Source: Azospirillum picis (lineage in GTDB: Bacteria; Pseudomonadota; Alphaproteobacteria; Azospirillales; Azospirillaceae). Taken from it: a stretch of 64,000 nt of DNA. The DNA lies in assembly GCF_017876115.1 (NCBI RefSeq), contig NZ_JAGINO010000005.1:289984-353983 (forward strand). The letters are read 5' to 3'. The notes under the pieces were generated by a model. It saw nothing but the letters and a program-made list of their open reading frames with translations, was not told where the DNA came from and made no database searches. A program made the translations under genes and the position numbers. Position 1 is the stretch's first letter; each line of letters begins with the position of its first letter. Shown here piece after piece: positions 55,045-64,000 of the stretch.

Positions 55045-55817
55045 CGGCTGTACCGCGTTGCGTCCATGTCCGCCGGCACGAAGGCGCCGGGCGGGATCAG
55101 GTTGGGGGTGACGTAGGCGTGGTGCAGGGCGTCGAGCTGCGCCCACAGCAGCTCCGTCTTGAAGCGCAGGGCGCGGAGGCAGCGGGTCTGCTCGTCGGCG
55201 GTGCGGGCGTTGGTCAGCACATACTCCAGCCCGAACTCCACGTCGCGCGGCGCCTCGTCCAGCCGCTTGCGGAAATAGGAAAGCGTGCTGTCGTTGGCGA
55301 AGGCGTAGTTGCGCTCGAAGCCGGCGATCCGCTCGCGGTGGATCGACGGGGCGAACAGCTCGGTCAGCGACGAGGCGATGGCCTCCAGCAGCGAATGGTC
55401 GCGCACGAAGTTGACATAGGCGTCGACGGCGAAGCGGGTGGCCGGCAGGATGCCGTCCAGCGACCTCACATAGTCGCGGTCCAGGCCCAGCCCGTCGGTC
55501 AGCCGCAGCCACCGCTCGATGCCGCCGGCCTTGGTCTCGTCGATCTCGCCGGTCTGGGTCAGGCCGTCATGGTCGAGCACGCGCTGCATCCATGTCCGCC
55601 GCAGCGCCGGATCGTCCATCCGCGACATGATGGTCAGGTCCTTGCGCGGGATCGAGACCTGGTAATAGAAGCGGTTCAGCGCCCAGGCCTGGATCTGTCC
55701 CTTCTTCAGCTTGCCGCCATGCAGGAGCTGATGGAAGGGATGGAGGTCGTGGTACTGCCGCTCGCCGATGGCGTAGAGCGCATCACGGAACTCGTCGCGG
55801 GTCATCATGTCGCTCAT
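55041..55817 (-). CDS. pqqC: Pyrroloquinoline-quinone synthase
   Basis: A 258-residue oxidase catalysing the last step, ring closure and eight-electron oxidation to PQQ without metal or flavin. It is an all-helical protein of the TenA/haem-oxygenase fold, with conserved HPFHQLLHGG, NRFYYQVSIPRKD, HDG and FVRDHSLLEAIASSLTELF motifs that hold the active-site His and Arg residues. Its start overlaps the pqqB stop (ATGA) and its stop overlaps the pqqD start (GTGA). Length is standard. Confidence 0.96.
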   Translation of the reverse strand: MSDMMTRDEFRDALYAIGERQYHDLHPFHQLLHGGKLKKGQIQAWALNRFYYQVSIPRKDLTIMSRMDDPALRRTWMQRVLDHDGLTQTGEIDETKAGGIERWLRLTDGLGLDRDYVRSLDGILPATRFAVDAYVNFVRDHSLLEAIASSLTELFAPSIHRERIAGFERNYAFANDSTLSYFRKRLDEAPRDVEFGLEYVLTNARTADEQTRCLRALRFKTELLWAQLDALHHAYVTPNLIPPGAFVPADMDATRYSR

Positions 55818-56746
55818 AGCGTCAGCTCCAGCCCGTCATGGGCGATGCGCCAGCCCGCCGCCTCCGCTTCCGCCCGCTCGGGCGAATCCTCCAGCAGGGC
55901 GGGGTTGGTGTTGTTGATGTGGATGTAGATCTTGCGCCGGACGCCGAGCGGCGCGAAGGCGGCCATGCTGCCGCCGGGACCCGACATCGCCATGTGGCCC
56001 ATGCGGGCCGCCGTCTTGACGCCGGTGCCGCTGCGGATCATCTCGTCGTCGGTCCAGGTGGTGCCGTCGAACAGCACCAGCGGCGCCCCCTGCAGCCGGT
56101 CGGCCAGCCAGCCCGGCATGGCGGCGCAGCCGGGGATGTAGAAGAAGCCTTCGCTGCTGCCGTCGGCGGGGCGGATGCGCAAGGCCACCGTATCCTCGGC
56201 GACGGAGCCGAAGCCCGGTCCGGCCGCCGCATCCTCCAGGTAGAGCGCAACCTTGCCCGGCACGGCGAAGGCCTCGACCTCCAGCCCCAGCGGCTGGCCG
56301 CCGGCATCGGCGGGCGCGAAGGGTTCGCCCAGCGCCATCGGCCGGCGGGGCACCAAGTCCGGGTTGAGGACGTTGAAGACGCTGTTGGCGGCCAGCACGC
56401 CATGGACGCGCGGCGTCGCGTAGACGGCGAAGGGGTGGGATTCGCGCAGGGTGAGCAGCCCGGCGACATGGTCGATGTCGGCGTTGGTCAGCAGCGCCGC
56501 GCTGATCGGGTTGCCGCGCAGCGTTCCCTGCGGATGCAGGGCCGGCGCCGCCAGGAGCTGTGCCCCCAGGTCGGGCGAGGCGTTCAGCAGCAGCCAGCGC
56601 TCGCCGTCGGCGGTCACCGCCAGGGACGACTGGGTGCGCGGCCGCGCCGCGGGATCGCCGGAGCGGGCGCGGCGGCAGCCGTCGCAGCCGCAGTTCCATT
56701 GCGGAAAGCCCCCGCCGGCCGCCGATCCGAGAACGACAATCTTCAT
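55814..56746 (-). CDS. pqqB: PQQ biosynthesis protein, metallo-hydrolase fold
   Basis: A 310-residue metallo-beta-lactamase-fold protein thought to act in hydroxylation of the cross-linked diamino acid. MKIVVLGSAAGGGFPQWNC opens the family, followed by the structural Cys motif CGCDGCRRAR and the metal-ligand segment NADIDHVAGLL near 95. Reaction assignment in the literature is recent, so treat it cautiously. The ATG at 56746 yields the standard length. It lies downstream of pqqA beyond a perfect hairpin, so it may be expressed less than pqqA. Confidence 0.94.
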   Translation of the reverse strand: MKIVVLGSAAGGGFPQWNCGCDGCRRARSGDPAARPRTQSSLAVTADGERWLLLNASPDLGAQLLAAPALHPQGTLRGNPISAALLTNADIDHVAGLLTLRESHPFAVYATPRVHGVLAANSVFNVLNPDLVPRRPMALGEPFAPADAGGQPLGLEVEAFAVPGKVALYLEDAAAGPGFGSVAEDTVALRIRPADGSSEGFFYIPGCAAMPGWLADRLQGAPLVLFDGTTWTDDEMIRSGTGVKTAARMGHMAMSGPGGSMAAFAPLGVRRKIYIHINNTNPALLEDSPERAEAEAAGWRIAHDGLELTL

Positions 56747-56883
56747 GGCTACGGTCCTGCCGCGGTTCGGGCGCCCTGTTCCCACAAGCCGTTCACGTCA
56801 TCCGATCCAGTGAGCCGGCCCGTATGCCCATGGGATGGGGGCATGCGTCCGGGCCGCGGATGCCGGCGGATGGGGATCGCCGG

Positions 56884-56907
56884 CGGTCCGCGGCCCGCCG
56901 CGGACCG
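56884..56907 (-). terminator. Perfect hairpin between pqqA and pqqB, attenuator/processing site
   Basis: CGGTCCGCGG (56884-56893) and CCGCGGACCG (56898-56907) form a perfect 10-bp stem with a 4-nt loop, 2 bases after the pqqA stop. There is no U-tract. It would allow partial read-through or protect the pqqA mRNA end, giving much more PqqA peptide than the downstream enzymes. Confidence 0.75.
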
Positions 56908-56909
56908 GA

Positions 56910-56990
56910 TTACAGGCCGGCGCAGGCGTAGGCGTTGATCTCGGTGCCGACGGCGATCTCGGTGGTCTTCGGTTTGCGCCAGGTCTTCAT
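56910..56990 (-). CDS. pqqA: PQQ precursor peptide
   Basis: A 26-residue peptide, MKTWRKPKTTEIAVG followed by TEINAYACAGL. Glu17 and Tyr21 sit in the E-x3-Y spacing from which PQQ is built after cross-linking by PqqE. Length and flanks fit known PqqA peptides. GGGAG lies 9 bp upstream of the ATG. It heads pqqABCDE. A near-palindrome, CCATGGTACGATGG at 57072-57085, lies in its upstream region and could be an operator. Confidence 0.95.
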   Translation of the reverse strand: MKTWRKPKTTEIAVGTEINAYACAGL

Positions 56991-57137
56991 CGCAGGATAC
57001 TCCCGTTTGCAGACTGTTTGAAGCGAGGATGGTTGACGAATGGAATGATACCGGGTCGGGGGTGGCGGCTGCCATGGTACGATGGTGCAACCCCACCTCT
57101 TTTTCGCCGCTTTCCGGCCCCCCTCCATCCTCTGCCG

Positions 57138-57731
57138 TCAGGGGCCGGGCGGGGGGGCCGGCGGTGGCGGCAGCGGCTGCGCCTCCTCCGTCGGCAGGCC
57201 GGCCTCCATCCAGCCGTCGATGCCCGCCGGGTACCAGTGGACGCGGGCATAGCCAAGCAACACCGCGCGCTTGGCCGCGTTCCACGACAGCCAGCAATCG
57301 GACAGGCAATAGAACAGAATATCCCGGTTCCGGTCGCTTCCGGTGACGTGGTCGAGCTGGGCCGTGAACCAGGACATCGTCTCCGCGTCCGGCGCGCCCA
57401 CCCCGACATTCGGAAGCCAGACGCTCCCGGGGATCTGCCGGTAGGGCCTGGACTGCAGCCACGGACCGCCGGGCAGGGTGCTGCGCTCCAGCCTCTGGAC
57501 GAAGATCGGACGCACGCTCCCGCCGGCGAGCAGCGCCTGCACGCCAGGGGTATCGACGGTCTCGGCGCCGTCGAGCCCGTCGGGCGTCGGCGAGCGGTAG
57601 TCGGACTGGCGGAACCCGTCGGGCTGGGGAATGCCGCCAGCGCGGGCGGGGCCGGCGGGAAGGGCCAGGAGAGCGAGCAGGGCAAGGCCGGCGGCGGCGA
57701 AGCGCGTGGGCATGGCGGCGGATGCCGTCAC
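57138..57731 (-). CDS. Periplasmic rhodanese-like protein, PQQ-associated CXXCW type
   Basis: A 197-residue exported protein. A signal peptide (hydrophobic LALLALLALPAGPARAG) precedes a rhodanese-like fold. The motif FYCLSDCWLSWNAAKRA carries the Cys pair followed by Trp that defines the PQQ-dependent catabolism-associated CXXCW family, found beside quinoprotein alcohol dehydrogenase genes. The Pro-rich tail (PPPPAPPPG) is variable. The start is taken as GTG at 57731 overlapping the regulator stop (GTGA); an ATG 6 codons later is possible. It lies between pqqA and the response regulator gene, so it is part of the PQQ utilisation system. Role unknown. Confidence 0.85.
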   Translation of the reverse strand: MTASAAMPTRFAAAGLALLALLALPAGPARAGGIPQPDGFRQSDYRSPTPDGLDGAETVDTPGVQALLAGGSVRPIFVQRLERSTLPGGPWLQSRPYRQIPGSVWLPNVGVGAPDAETMSWFTAQLDHVTGSDRNRDILFYCLSDCWLSWNAAKRAVLLGYARVHWYPAGIDGWMEAGLPTEEAQPLPPPPAPPPGP

Positions 57732-58378
57732 CGCCGTCCCGCCAGGACCCGGTTGGCGATCACCACCGCCTGGGTGCGGCTGTAGACCTTCAGCTTCTGC
57801 AGGATCGCCGAGACATGCGCCTTCACCGTGGTCTCGGTGATGGCAAGGTCGAACGCGATCTCCTTGTTCAGCTTCCCGGTGCCCAGCAGTTCGAGCACGC
57901 GGAGTTGCTGAGCGGTCAGCGTCGCGATGCGCCGGGCGATCTCCGCCGTCTCGGCGTCCTCCTGCTCCTCTTCGGCGTCGCCGTCGGCGGCCTGGGGCGG
58001 GATGTAGAGTTCGCCGTTCAGGACCTGGCGCAAGGCGGCGGCGATGGCGTCGCGCGGGGTCGATTTGGGAATGAAGCCGGCGGCGCCGCTTTCCAGCGCC
58101 TCGCGCACCATGCGCCGCTCCTCGTGGGCCGACACGACGATGACCGGCGTCGCCGGGAACCGCTGGCGCAGGGTGCGCAGGCCGCCAAGGCCGTTCATCC
58201 CCGGCATGTTGACGTCGAGGAGGACGAGGTCGAGGTCGCCGCGCTCCTCCAGCGCCTGCATGACGCTCTCCAGCCGGTCCGCCTCCATCACGTCGGTGGC
58301 TTGGCAGGAATAGAGGACCGCGCTGCGCAAGGCGTCGCGCACCATCGGGTGGTCATCGGCAATCAGGATCCGGGTCAT
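57728..58378 (-). CDS. LuxR-family response regulator, probable PQQ-pathway regulator
   Basis: A 216-residue two-component regulator. The receiver (about 1-120) has the acidic pair in IADDHP, phosphoacceptor Asp55 in LLDVNMPG and Lys in FIPKS. A linker rich in Glu and Asp (about 130-145) leads to a LuxR helix-turn-helix (LTAQQLRVLELLGTGKLNKE to the end). It resembles the AgmR/ExaE/ErbR group that controls PQQ synthesis and quinoprotein dehydrogenases in Pseudomonas. The ATG is at 58378, and its stop overlaps the CXXCW gene. No sensor kinase gene is nearby, so its partner lies elsewhere. Confidence 0.87.
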   Translation of the reverse strand: MTRILIADDHPMVRDALRSAVLYSCQATDVMEADRLESVMQALEERGDLDLVLLDVNMPGMNGLGGLRTLRQRFPATPVIVVSAHEERRMVREALESGAAGFIPKSTPRDAIAAALRQVLNGELYIPPQAADGDAEEEQEDAETAEIARRIATLTAQQLRVLELLGTGKLNKEIAFDLAITETTVKAHVSAILQKLKVYSRTQAVVIANRVLAGRR

Positions 58379-58825
58379 GGCCTACGGCTCCCTGCAGGGC
58401 GGCGAAGGACGCGGCGGAGCTGCACGTCTCCACCACGAAGTGTGTCAGAGCGGATGGGGGGCGGCAACAACGCGAATGGTGCGGATTGTTTCCTGTGCGA
58501 ACATGTCGCAGCGTCCCTGGGCCGCCTGTCGTGGTCTCAAGTGCCGCGTGCGCGTGACGGCCGCCGGACGCGGGAGGAAGCGGCTGGCGGACGCAATCGG
58601 GAAACGGGCGTGAGCGGGCCGTGCATCATTGGGTGCGTCCTCATCCTGTATCGTTCTTTCGGCCAGCGTCCGCGCCCGCCTGCACGCGGGAAGGACGGCT
58701 TGGCACCTGATTGCGGGGAAGGGTAGCAATCTTTGGCCCGTCGCCTTATTCGACCATGGTACAAGATGCGGCGCGCTGCGCCGCCCCCGCACCGCCCCCG
58801 CGCCCCCACCCGGCCCAGCCCGGCC
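58379..58825. other. Gene-free stretch upstream of the PQQ regulator
   Basis: A 447-bp gap between two leftward genes. No frame has a ribosome-binding site and coding-like third positions. The left part must contain the promoter for the regulator. A C-rich, nearly T-free run (about 58780-58822) lies beyond the stop of the HexR-like gene; no terminator hairpin with a U-tract was found. Confidence 0.45.
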
Positions 58826-59728
58826 CTAGGCCAGCGGCGGCAGCCGCCCGGCATTGATCGCCGCCTTGACGCGGGCGAGCTGCCGCACCGCCGGATCGCC
58901 GAGCCGCAGCGCCACCCCGGTCGACAGCACGTCGATCAACGTCAGGTGCACCAGCCGTGACGCCATCGGCGTGTACATTTCGGTGTCCTCCACCGGCTGG
59001 CTGGCGACGACCACGCTCGCCATGGCGGCCAGCGGGGATTTTGGCGCGGTGATCGCCACCACCGCCGTGCCTTGCGCCTTTGCCGCCGCGGCCAGCTCGT
59101 TGATCGTCCCGCTGCGCCCGGTGTTGGACAGCGCCAGCAGCACGCCGCCGGCCTCCAGGTTGACCAGCAGCATGCGGGCCAGCACCGGGTCGGCGCAGGG
59201 TTGGGCGTCCGCGCCGAAACGCAGCAGCTTGTGCGCCGCGTCCTGCGCCAGCGCGCTCGACCCGCCGGTGCCGACGCACAGCACCCGCGGCGCCTCCGCC
59301 AGCAACGCGATGGCTCGTTCCAGTGCCTCCTCGTCGAGCGCCGCCGCTGCCGCGGTCAGCGCCGCGGCGCCTGATGAAAAAATTTTTCGCGCCAGCGTGG
59401 CGACGTCGTCGTCCGCCGCGACGTCCTGGCTGACATAAGGCGTGCCGCCGCCCGTGCGGTCGCGGAACTCGTCGCGGGCCTGGCATTCGGCCAGCCGCAG
59501 CTTGAAGTCGGGAAAGCCTGAACACCCGACGCTGCGGCAGAAGCGGACGACCGTCGCCTCGCTGACGTCGGCCGCCTGGGCCAGCGACGTGACGTTCAGC
59601 TCCAGGATCCGCCGCGGTTCGGCGAGGACCAGATCGGCGATGCGCGCTTCGGACGGCTTCAGCCCGCCGTGCAACCGGCGGATCTGGTCCAGAATATCGA
59701 CCGGCGCGCCATTGACCGGAGGTGTCAT
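58826..59728 (-). CDS. hexR: RpiR-family regulator, HexR-like
   Basis: A 300-residue regulator with an N-terminal RpiR helix-turn-helix (about 14-80: LKPSEARIADLVLAEPRRIL, ATVVRFCRSVGCSGFPDFKLR) and a C-terminal SIS sugar-phosphate domain (about 125-255, with CVGTGGSSALAQDAAHKL and ALSNTGRSGTINEL). Divergence from edd and zwf is the hallmark of HexR, which represses these genes until 2-keto-3-deoxy-6-phosphogluconate binds the SIS domain. An AT-rich palindrome, GAAAAAATTTTTC, occurs inside the gene near 59377-59390, and a GTGAA/TTCAC inverted repeat lies in the divergent region. The name rests on context and domains. Confidence 0.86.
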   Translation of the reverse strand: MTPPVNGAPVDILDQIRRLHGGLKPSEARIADLVLAEPRRILELNVTSLAQAADVSEATVVRFCRSVGCSGFPDFKLRLAECQARDEFRDRTGGGTPYVSQDVAADDDVATLARKIFSSGAAALTAAAAALDEEALERAIALLAEAPRVLCVGTGGSSALAQDAAHKLLRFGADAQPCADPVLARMLLVNLEAGGVLLALSNTGRSGTINELAAAAKAQGTAVVAITAPKSPLAAMASVVVASQPVEDTEMYTPMASRLVHLTLIDVLSTGVALRLGDPAVRQLARVKAAINAGRLPPLA

Positions 59729-59956
59729 CGCGAAAGGTTACTTCCCTAAAAGGCCGAGGCTCAGCGGGACGACGCTATGGGATGAACGCACCGTCCGGCC
59801 CGATGGCCGGCCACTATGAAGAGAATCGCCATGTTTGGCGAGAGTTCCGGGTAATGCAGTGGGTATGGTGAAATTTTTTTTCTTCACACCCGATGCGCGT
59901 CAGCGTATGGTCCGCTCCGGAAATCATCGCCTCCCACTAACGGTCGAGATGCGATC
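59729..59956. promoter_or_regulatory. Divergent hexR / edd control region
   Basis: These 228 bp hold promoters for both directions. An inverted repeat, GTGAA and TTCAC spaced by about ten bases (mostly T), lies near 59868-59887 and is the best operator candidate. It does not match the gammaproteobacterial HexR consensus TGTAAT-ATTACA, so assignment is tentative. The edd start lacks an obvious Shine-Dalgarno box. Confidence 0.5.
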
Positions 59957-61798
<1,842 letters not shown>

Positions 61799-61937
61799 CC
61801 GGGCCGCGCCTGAGCAACTCCGGGCTGGCAACTCTGGGCTGGCTGTTCAGGCCGGCCCGGATTGTGACAGCATCCCCCCTGTGGCACCATGGCGCACGGG
61901 CCGTATCCATTCCGTGCCAACGACGACGAGAGGACCG

Positions 61938-63461
61938 ATGAGCTATCCCCGCCCCACCGTCGCAGCCCCCGCTCTGCCGCCCTTCGACTATACGGTGTTC
62001 GGCGGGACCGGCGACCTCGCCCTGCGCAAGCTGCTGCCGGCGCTCTACCTGCGCGACAAGGCGGGGCAGGTGGCCGAGGGCAGCCGCATCATCGGCGTTT
62101 CGCGCAGCCCGCTGTCGCGCGGCGATTTCCGGGCCAAGGCGGAGCAGGCGATCCGCGACCACGTTCCCGCGGACGAGCGCGACACCGCGCTTGTCGCCCG
62201 CTTCCTGGAGCGGCTGGACTATGTGCCGGTCAACGCCACCACCGACGAGGGATGGAGCGAGCTGGCGGAGCTGCTGAACACCCCGCCGTCCGGACGGGAG
62301 CCGGCGGTGCGGATCTTCTATCTCGCCACCTCGCCCAGCCTGTTCGGCCCGACCTGCGACCAGCTCCGTGCCTTCGGGCTCGCCATCCCGGATTCGCGGG
62401 TGGTGCTGGAGAAGCCGATCGGCCGCGATCTCGCCTCGGCCCAGGCGATCAACGACCAGGTCGGCGCCGTCTTCTCCGAGCCGCAGATCTACCGCATCGA
62501 CCATTACCTCGGTAAGGAGACGGTGCAGAACCTGCTGGCGCTGCGCTTCGGCAATTCCCTGTTCGAGCCGCTGTGGAACGCCGACCACATCGACCATGTC
62601 CAGATCACCGTCGCCGAGACGGTCGGCGTCGAGGAGCGCGGCGGCTATTACGACCAGTCGGGCGCGCTGCGTGACATGGTACAGAACCACCTGCTGCAGC
62701 TCGTCTGCCTGGTCGGCATGGAGTGTCCGATCTCGCTCGCCCAGGAGTCGGTGCGCGACGAGAAGCTGAAGGTGCTGCGTTCGCTGAAGGCGATCGGGGC
62801 CGACGAGATCGGGAGCTGCACGGTGCGCGGCCAGTACCGGGCCGGGGCGGTCGCCGGCGGTGCCGTGCCGGGCTATCTCGACGAACCGGGCATTCCCTCC
62901 TCCAGCGGCACCGAGACCTTCGTGGCCCTGAAGCTGGAGATCGACAACTGGCGCTGGGCCGGCGTGCCCTTCTACCTGCGCAGCGGCAAGCGCCTGCCGG
63001 CCAAGATGTCGGAGATCGTCATCCAGTTCCGGCCCATCCGCCACTCGATCTTCCCGCAGGGAGCGGGCGAACTGCAGGCCAACCGGCTGATCGTCCGCCT
63101 CCAGCCCGACGAGAGCATCCGGCTGCACCTGATGACCAAGGAGCCGGGGCCGGGCGGCATGCGCCTGCGGCCGGCCGCCCTCAACCTCAGCTTCGCACAG
63201 ACTTTCGGCGGGCGCTTCCCCGATGCCTACGAGCGCCTGCTGATGGACGTGGTGCGCGGCAACTCGACCCTGTTCATGCGCCGCGACGAGGTCGAGGCCG
63301 CTTGGCAGTGGGCCGAGCCGATCCTCGACGGCTGGGCGGCCCGGCACGAGATGCCGAAGCCCTACATCGCCGGTACCTGGGGGCCGTCTCAATCCATCGC
63401 GCTGATCGAGCGTGACGGCCGCACCTGGCACGACGACGAGATCCCGGCCGCCGCCTTCTGA
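61938..63461 (+). CDS. zwf: Glucose-6-phosphate 1-dehydrogenase
   Basis: A 507-residue NADP-linked dehydrogenase. The coenzyme site is at 22-27 (GGTGDL, a variant of GASGDL), the substrate motif RIDHYLGKE lies near 186-194 with the catalytic His shortly after, and EKPIGRD near 155 is conserved. GAGAGGA lies before the ATG. It feeds 6-phosphogluconolactone into the Entner-Doudoroff route with edd upstream. No pgl gene follows; the next feature is the rRNA promoter region. Length is standard. Confidence 0.96.
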   Translation: MSYPRPTVAAPALPPFDYTVFGGTGDLALRKLLPALYLRDKAGQVAEGSRIIGVSRSPLSRGDFRAKAEQAIRDHVPADERDTALVARFLERLDYVPVNATTDEGWSELAELLNTPPSGREPAVRIFYLATSPSLFGPTCDQLRAFGLAIPDSRVVLEKPIGRDLASAQAINDQVGAVFSEPQIYRIDHYLGKETVQNLLALRFGNSLFEPLWNADHIDHVQITVAETVGVEERGGYYDQSGALRDMVQNHLLQLVCLVGMECPISLAQESVRDEKLKVLRSLKAIGADEIGSCTVRGQYRAGAVAGGAVPGYLDEPGIPSSSGTETFVALKLEIDNWRWAGVPFYLRSGKRLPAKMSEIVIQFRPIRHSIFPQGAGELQANRLIVRLQPDESIRLHLMTKEPGPGGMRLRPAALNLSFAQTFGGRFPDAYERLLMDVVRGNSTLFMRRDEVEAAWQWAEPILDGWAARHEMPKPYIAGTWGPSQSIALIERDGRTWHDDEIPAAAF

Positions 63462-63915
63462 GCGGCTGCGTGCGCCCCCCCCGCCGCGAAAAAATGCGAT
63501 GGGGTGAAAAAAGTGCTTGCGCGGTGCGGGGGGTGCCGCATATAAAGCGCCTCCCGACGCGAACGACGCCGGCGCCGCCGAAACGGCAGCGACCGGTACG
63601 CGAAACGGGAAGCCCGACAAACCGGCGCTCAGCACCCGAACCCCAGATGGTTCGGGCCGACAGCCGGTTCCGCGTCGGGCGGGCTCTTTGACAAGTTTAT
63701 ACCGTGTTGTGAGAAGGGATGCGCAGGCGGCGGCAGTTGGTAGCCGTTGCGGCCTGGGTGGTGCCGGTTCCGGAAGGGGCTTGGCACAATCGAGGATCGT
63801 CTGTGCATCTTTTGAGCAGAGAGACTGTGAACAGTATCGACGTATCAGGAGATCGCGAAGGCGGTCCTGTCAGTCGCCTTTTGCCTTGAGCTTCGGCTTT
63901 GGGTATGGGCGATTT
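63462..63915 (+). promoter_or_regulatory. rRNA operon promoter and leader with boxA
   Basis: A-rich sequence (63486-63513, possible UP element) precedes a -35-like TTGCGC at 63517-63522 and TATAAA at 63541-63546, spacing 18. Downstream, CCCGAACC/GGTTCGGG (63635-63642 and 63649-63656) forms a hairpin. GCTCTTTGACA at 63683-63693 matches the boxA antitermination core. GCCCGAC at 63612 and GTCGGGC at 63674 can also pair. No coding gene was seen. Confidence 0.78.
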
Positions 63916-64000
63916 GAACCTGAGAGTTTGATCCTGGCTCAGAACGAACGCTGGCGGCATGCCTAACACATGCAAGTCGAACGAAGGCTTCGGCCTTAGT
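63916..64000 (+). rRNA. rrs: 16S ribosomal RNA, 5' end (partial)
   Basis: AGAGTTTGATCCTGGCTCAG, the universal 16S 5' primer site, begins at 63923, which places the mature 5' end at about 63916 by the E. coli numbering. The following bases, including AACGAACGCTGGCGGCATGC and the CGAAGGCTTCGGCC helix, are typical of Azospirillum. The gene continues beyond the right edge. Confidence 0.95.

Overview
The window looks like an Azospirillum-type alphaproteobacterium (Rhodospirillales). Base composition is about 70% G+C with strong G/C at third codon positions. The right edge enters a 16S rRNA gene whose first ~85 bases match the Azospirillum type. The gene content also fits a rhizosphere heterotroph: Entner-Doudoroff enzymes, a fructose PTS, PQQ synthesis, chemotaxis and a large exopolysaccharide locus.

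Layout. (1) 1-9.2 kb holds assorted metabolism and transport: the start of a leftward gene, a hexapeptide acetyltransferase, an ALDH7-type aldehyde dehydrogenase with a ThDP enzyme under a divergent LysR regulator, an SbmA/YddA-type ABC exporter, a YddG-type DMT exporter and an atypical LuxR-type regulator. (2) 9.9-30 kb is a polysaccharide locus. Leftward from 30.0 kb it carries a flippase, a glycosyltransferase-methyltransferase fusion, an unrecognised 749-residue protein, a Wzc-like copolymerase/BY-kinase, a GT4, a GT2, a Wzy/WaaL-like polymerase, two more GT4 enzymes and an exported beta-helix protein. Most of these genes overlap or lie within 40 bp. Beyond them are a rightward GT4 and a 909-residue protein with two CBM60-like modules. 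No Wza-type export protein and no initiating phosphoglycosyltransferase were seen. (3) 30.6-31.8 kb is metA behind a compact S-box-like (SAM-I clan) riboswitch whose closing stem begins at the expected transcription start. (4) 31.8-38.5 kb is a fructose regulon: a LacI-family regulator, two palindromic operators, fruB-fruK-fruA and a strong terminator. (5) 38.5-45.1 kb holds a possibly frameshifted small gene, an orphan MenD-like ThDP enzyme, a secreted cupin, a chemoreceptor and an orphan TRAP binding protein. (6) 45.5-52.5 kb holds a FadB-like enzyme, small proteins and an OpuC/OsmF-type osmolyte ABC transporter. (7) 52.5-58.4 kb holds an isochorismatase-like hydrolase, an Lrp regulator and the complete pqqABCDE cluster with a CXXCW-type PQQ-associated protein and a LuxR response regulator. 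(8) 58.8-64 kb holds hexR divergent from edd-zwf, then the rRNA operon promoter, leader with boxA, and the 16S start.

How it fits together. Fructose enters as fructose-1-phosphate through FruA/FruB and FruK, with the adjacent LacI-family protein as likely repressor. Hexose phosphates then pass through Zwf and Edd under a HexR-like regulator. PQQ would serve periplasmic quinoprotein dehydrogenases encoded elsewhere. The polysaccharide locus probably makes a methylated, possibly enzymatically trimmed capsule or exopolysaccharide through a Wzx/Wzy route.

Coordinates and translations were read by eye from the sequence. Family assignments rest on motifs and gene context, not on database searches.
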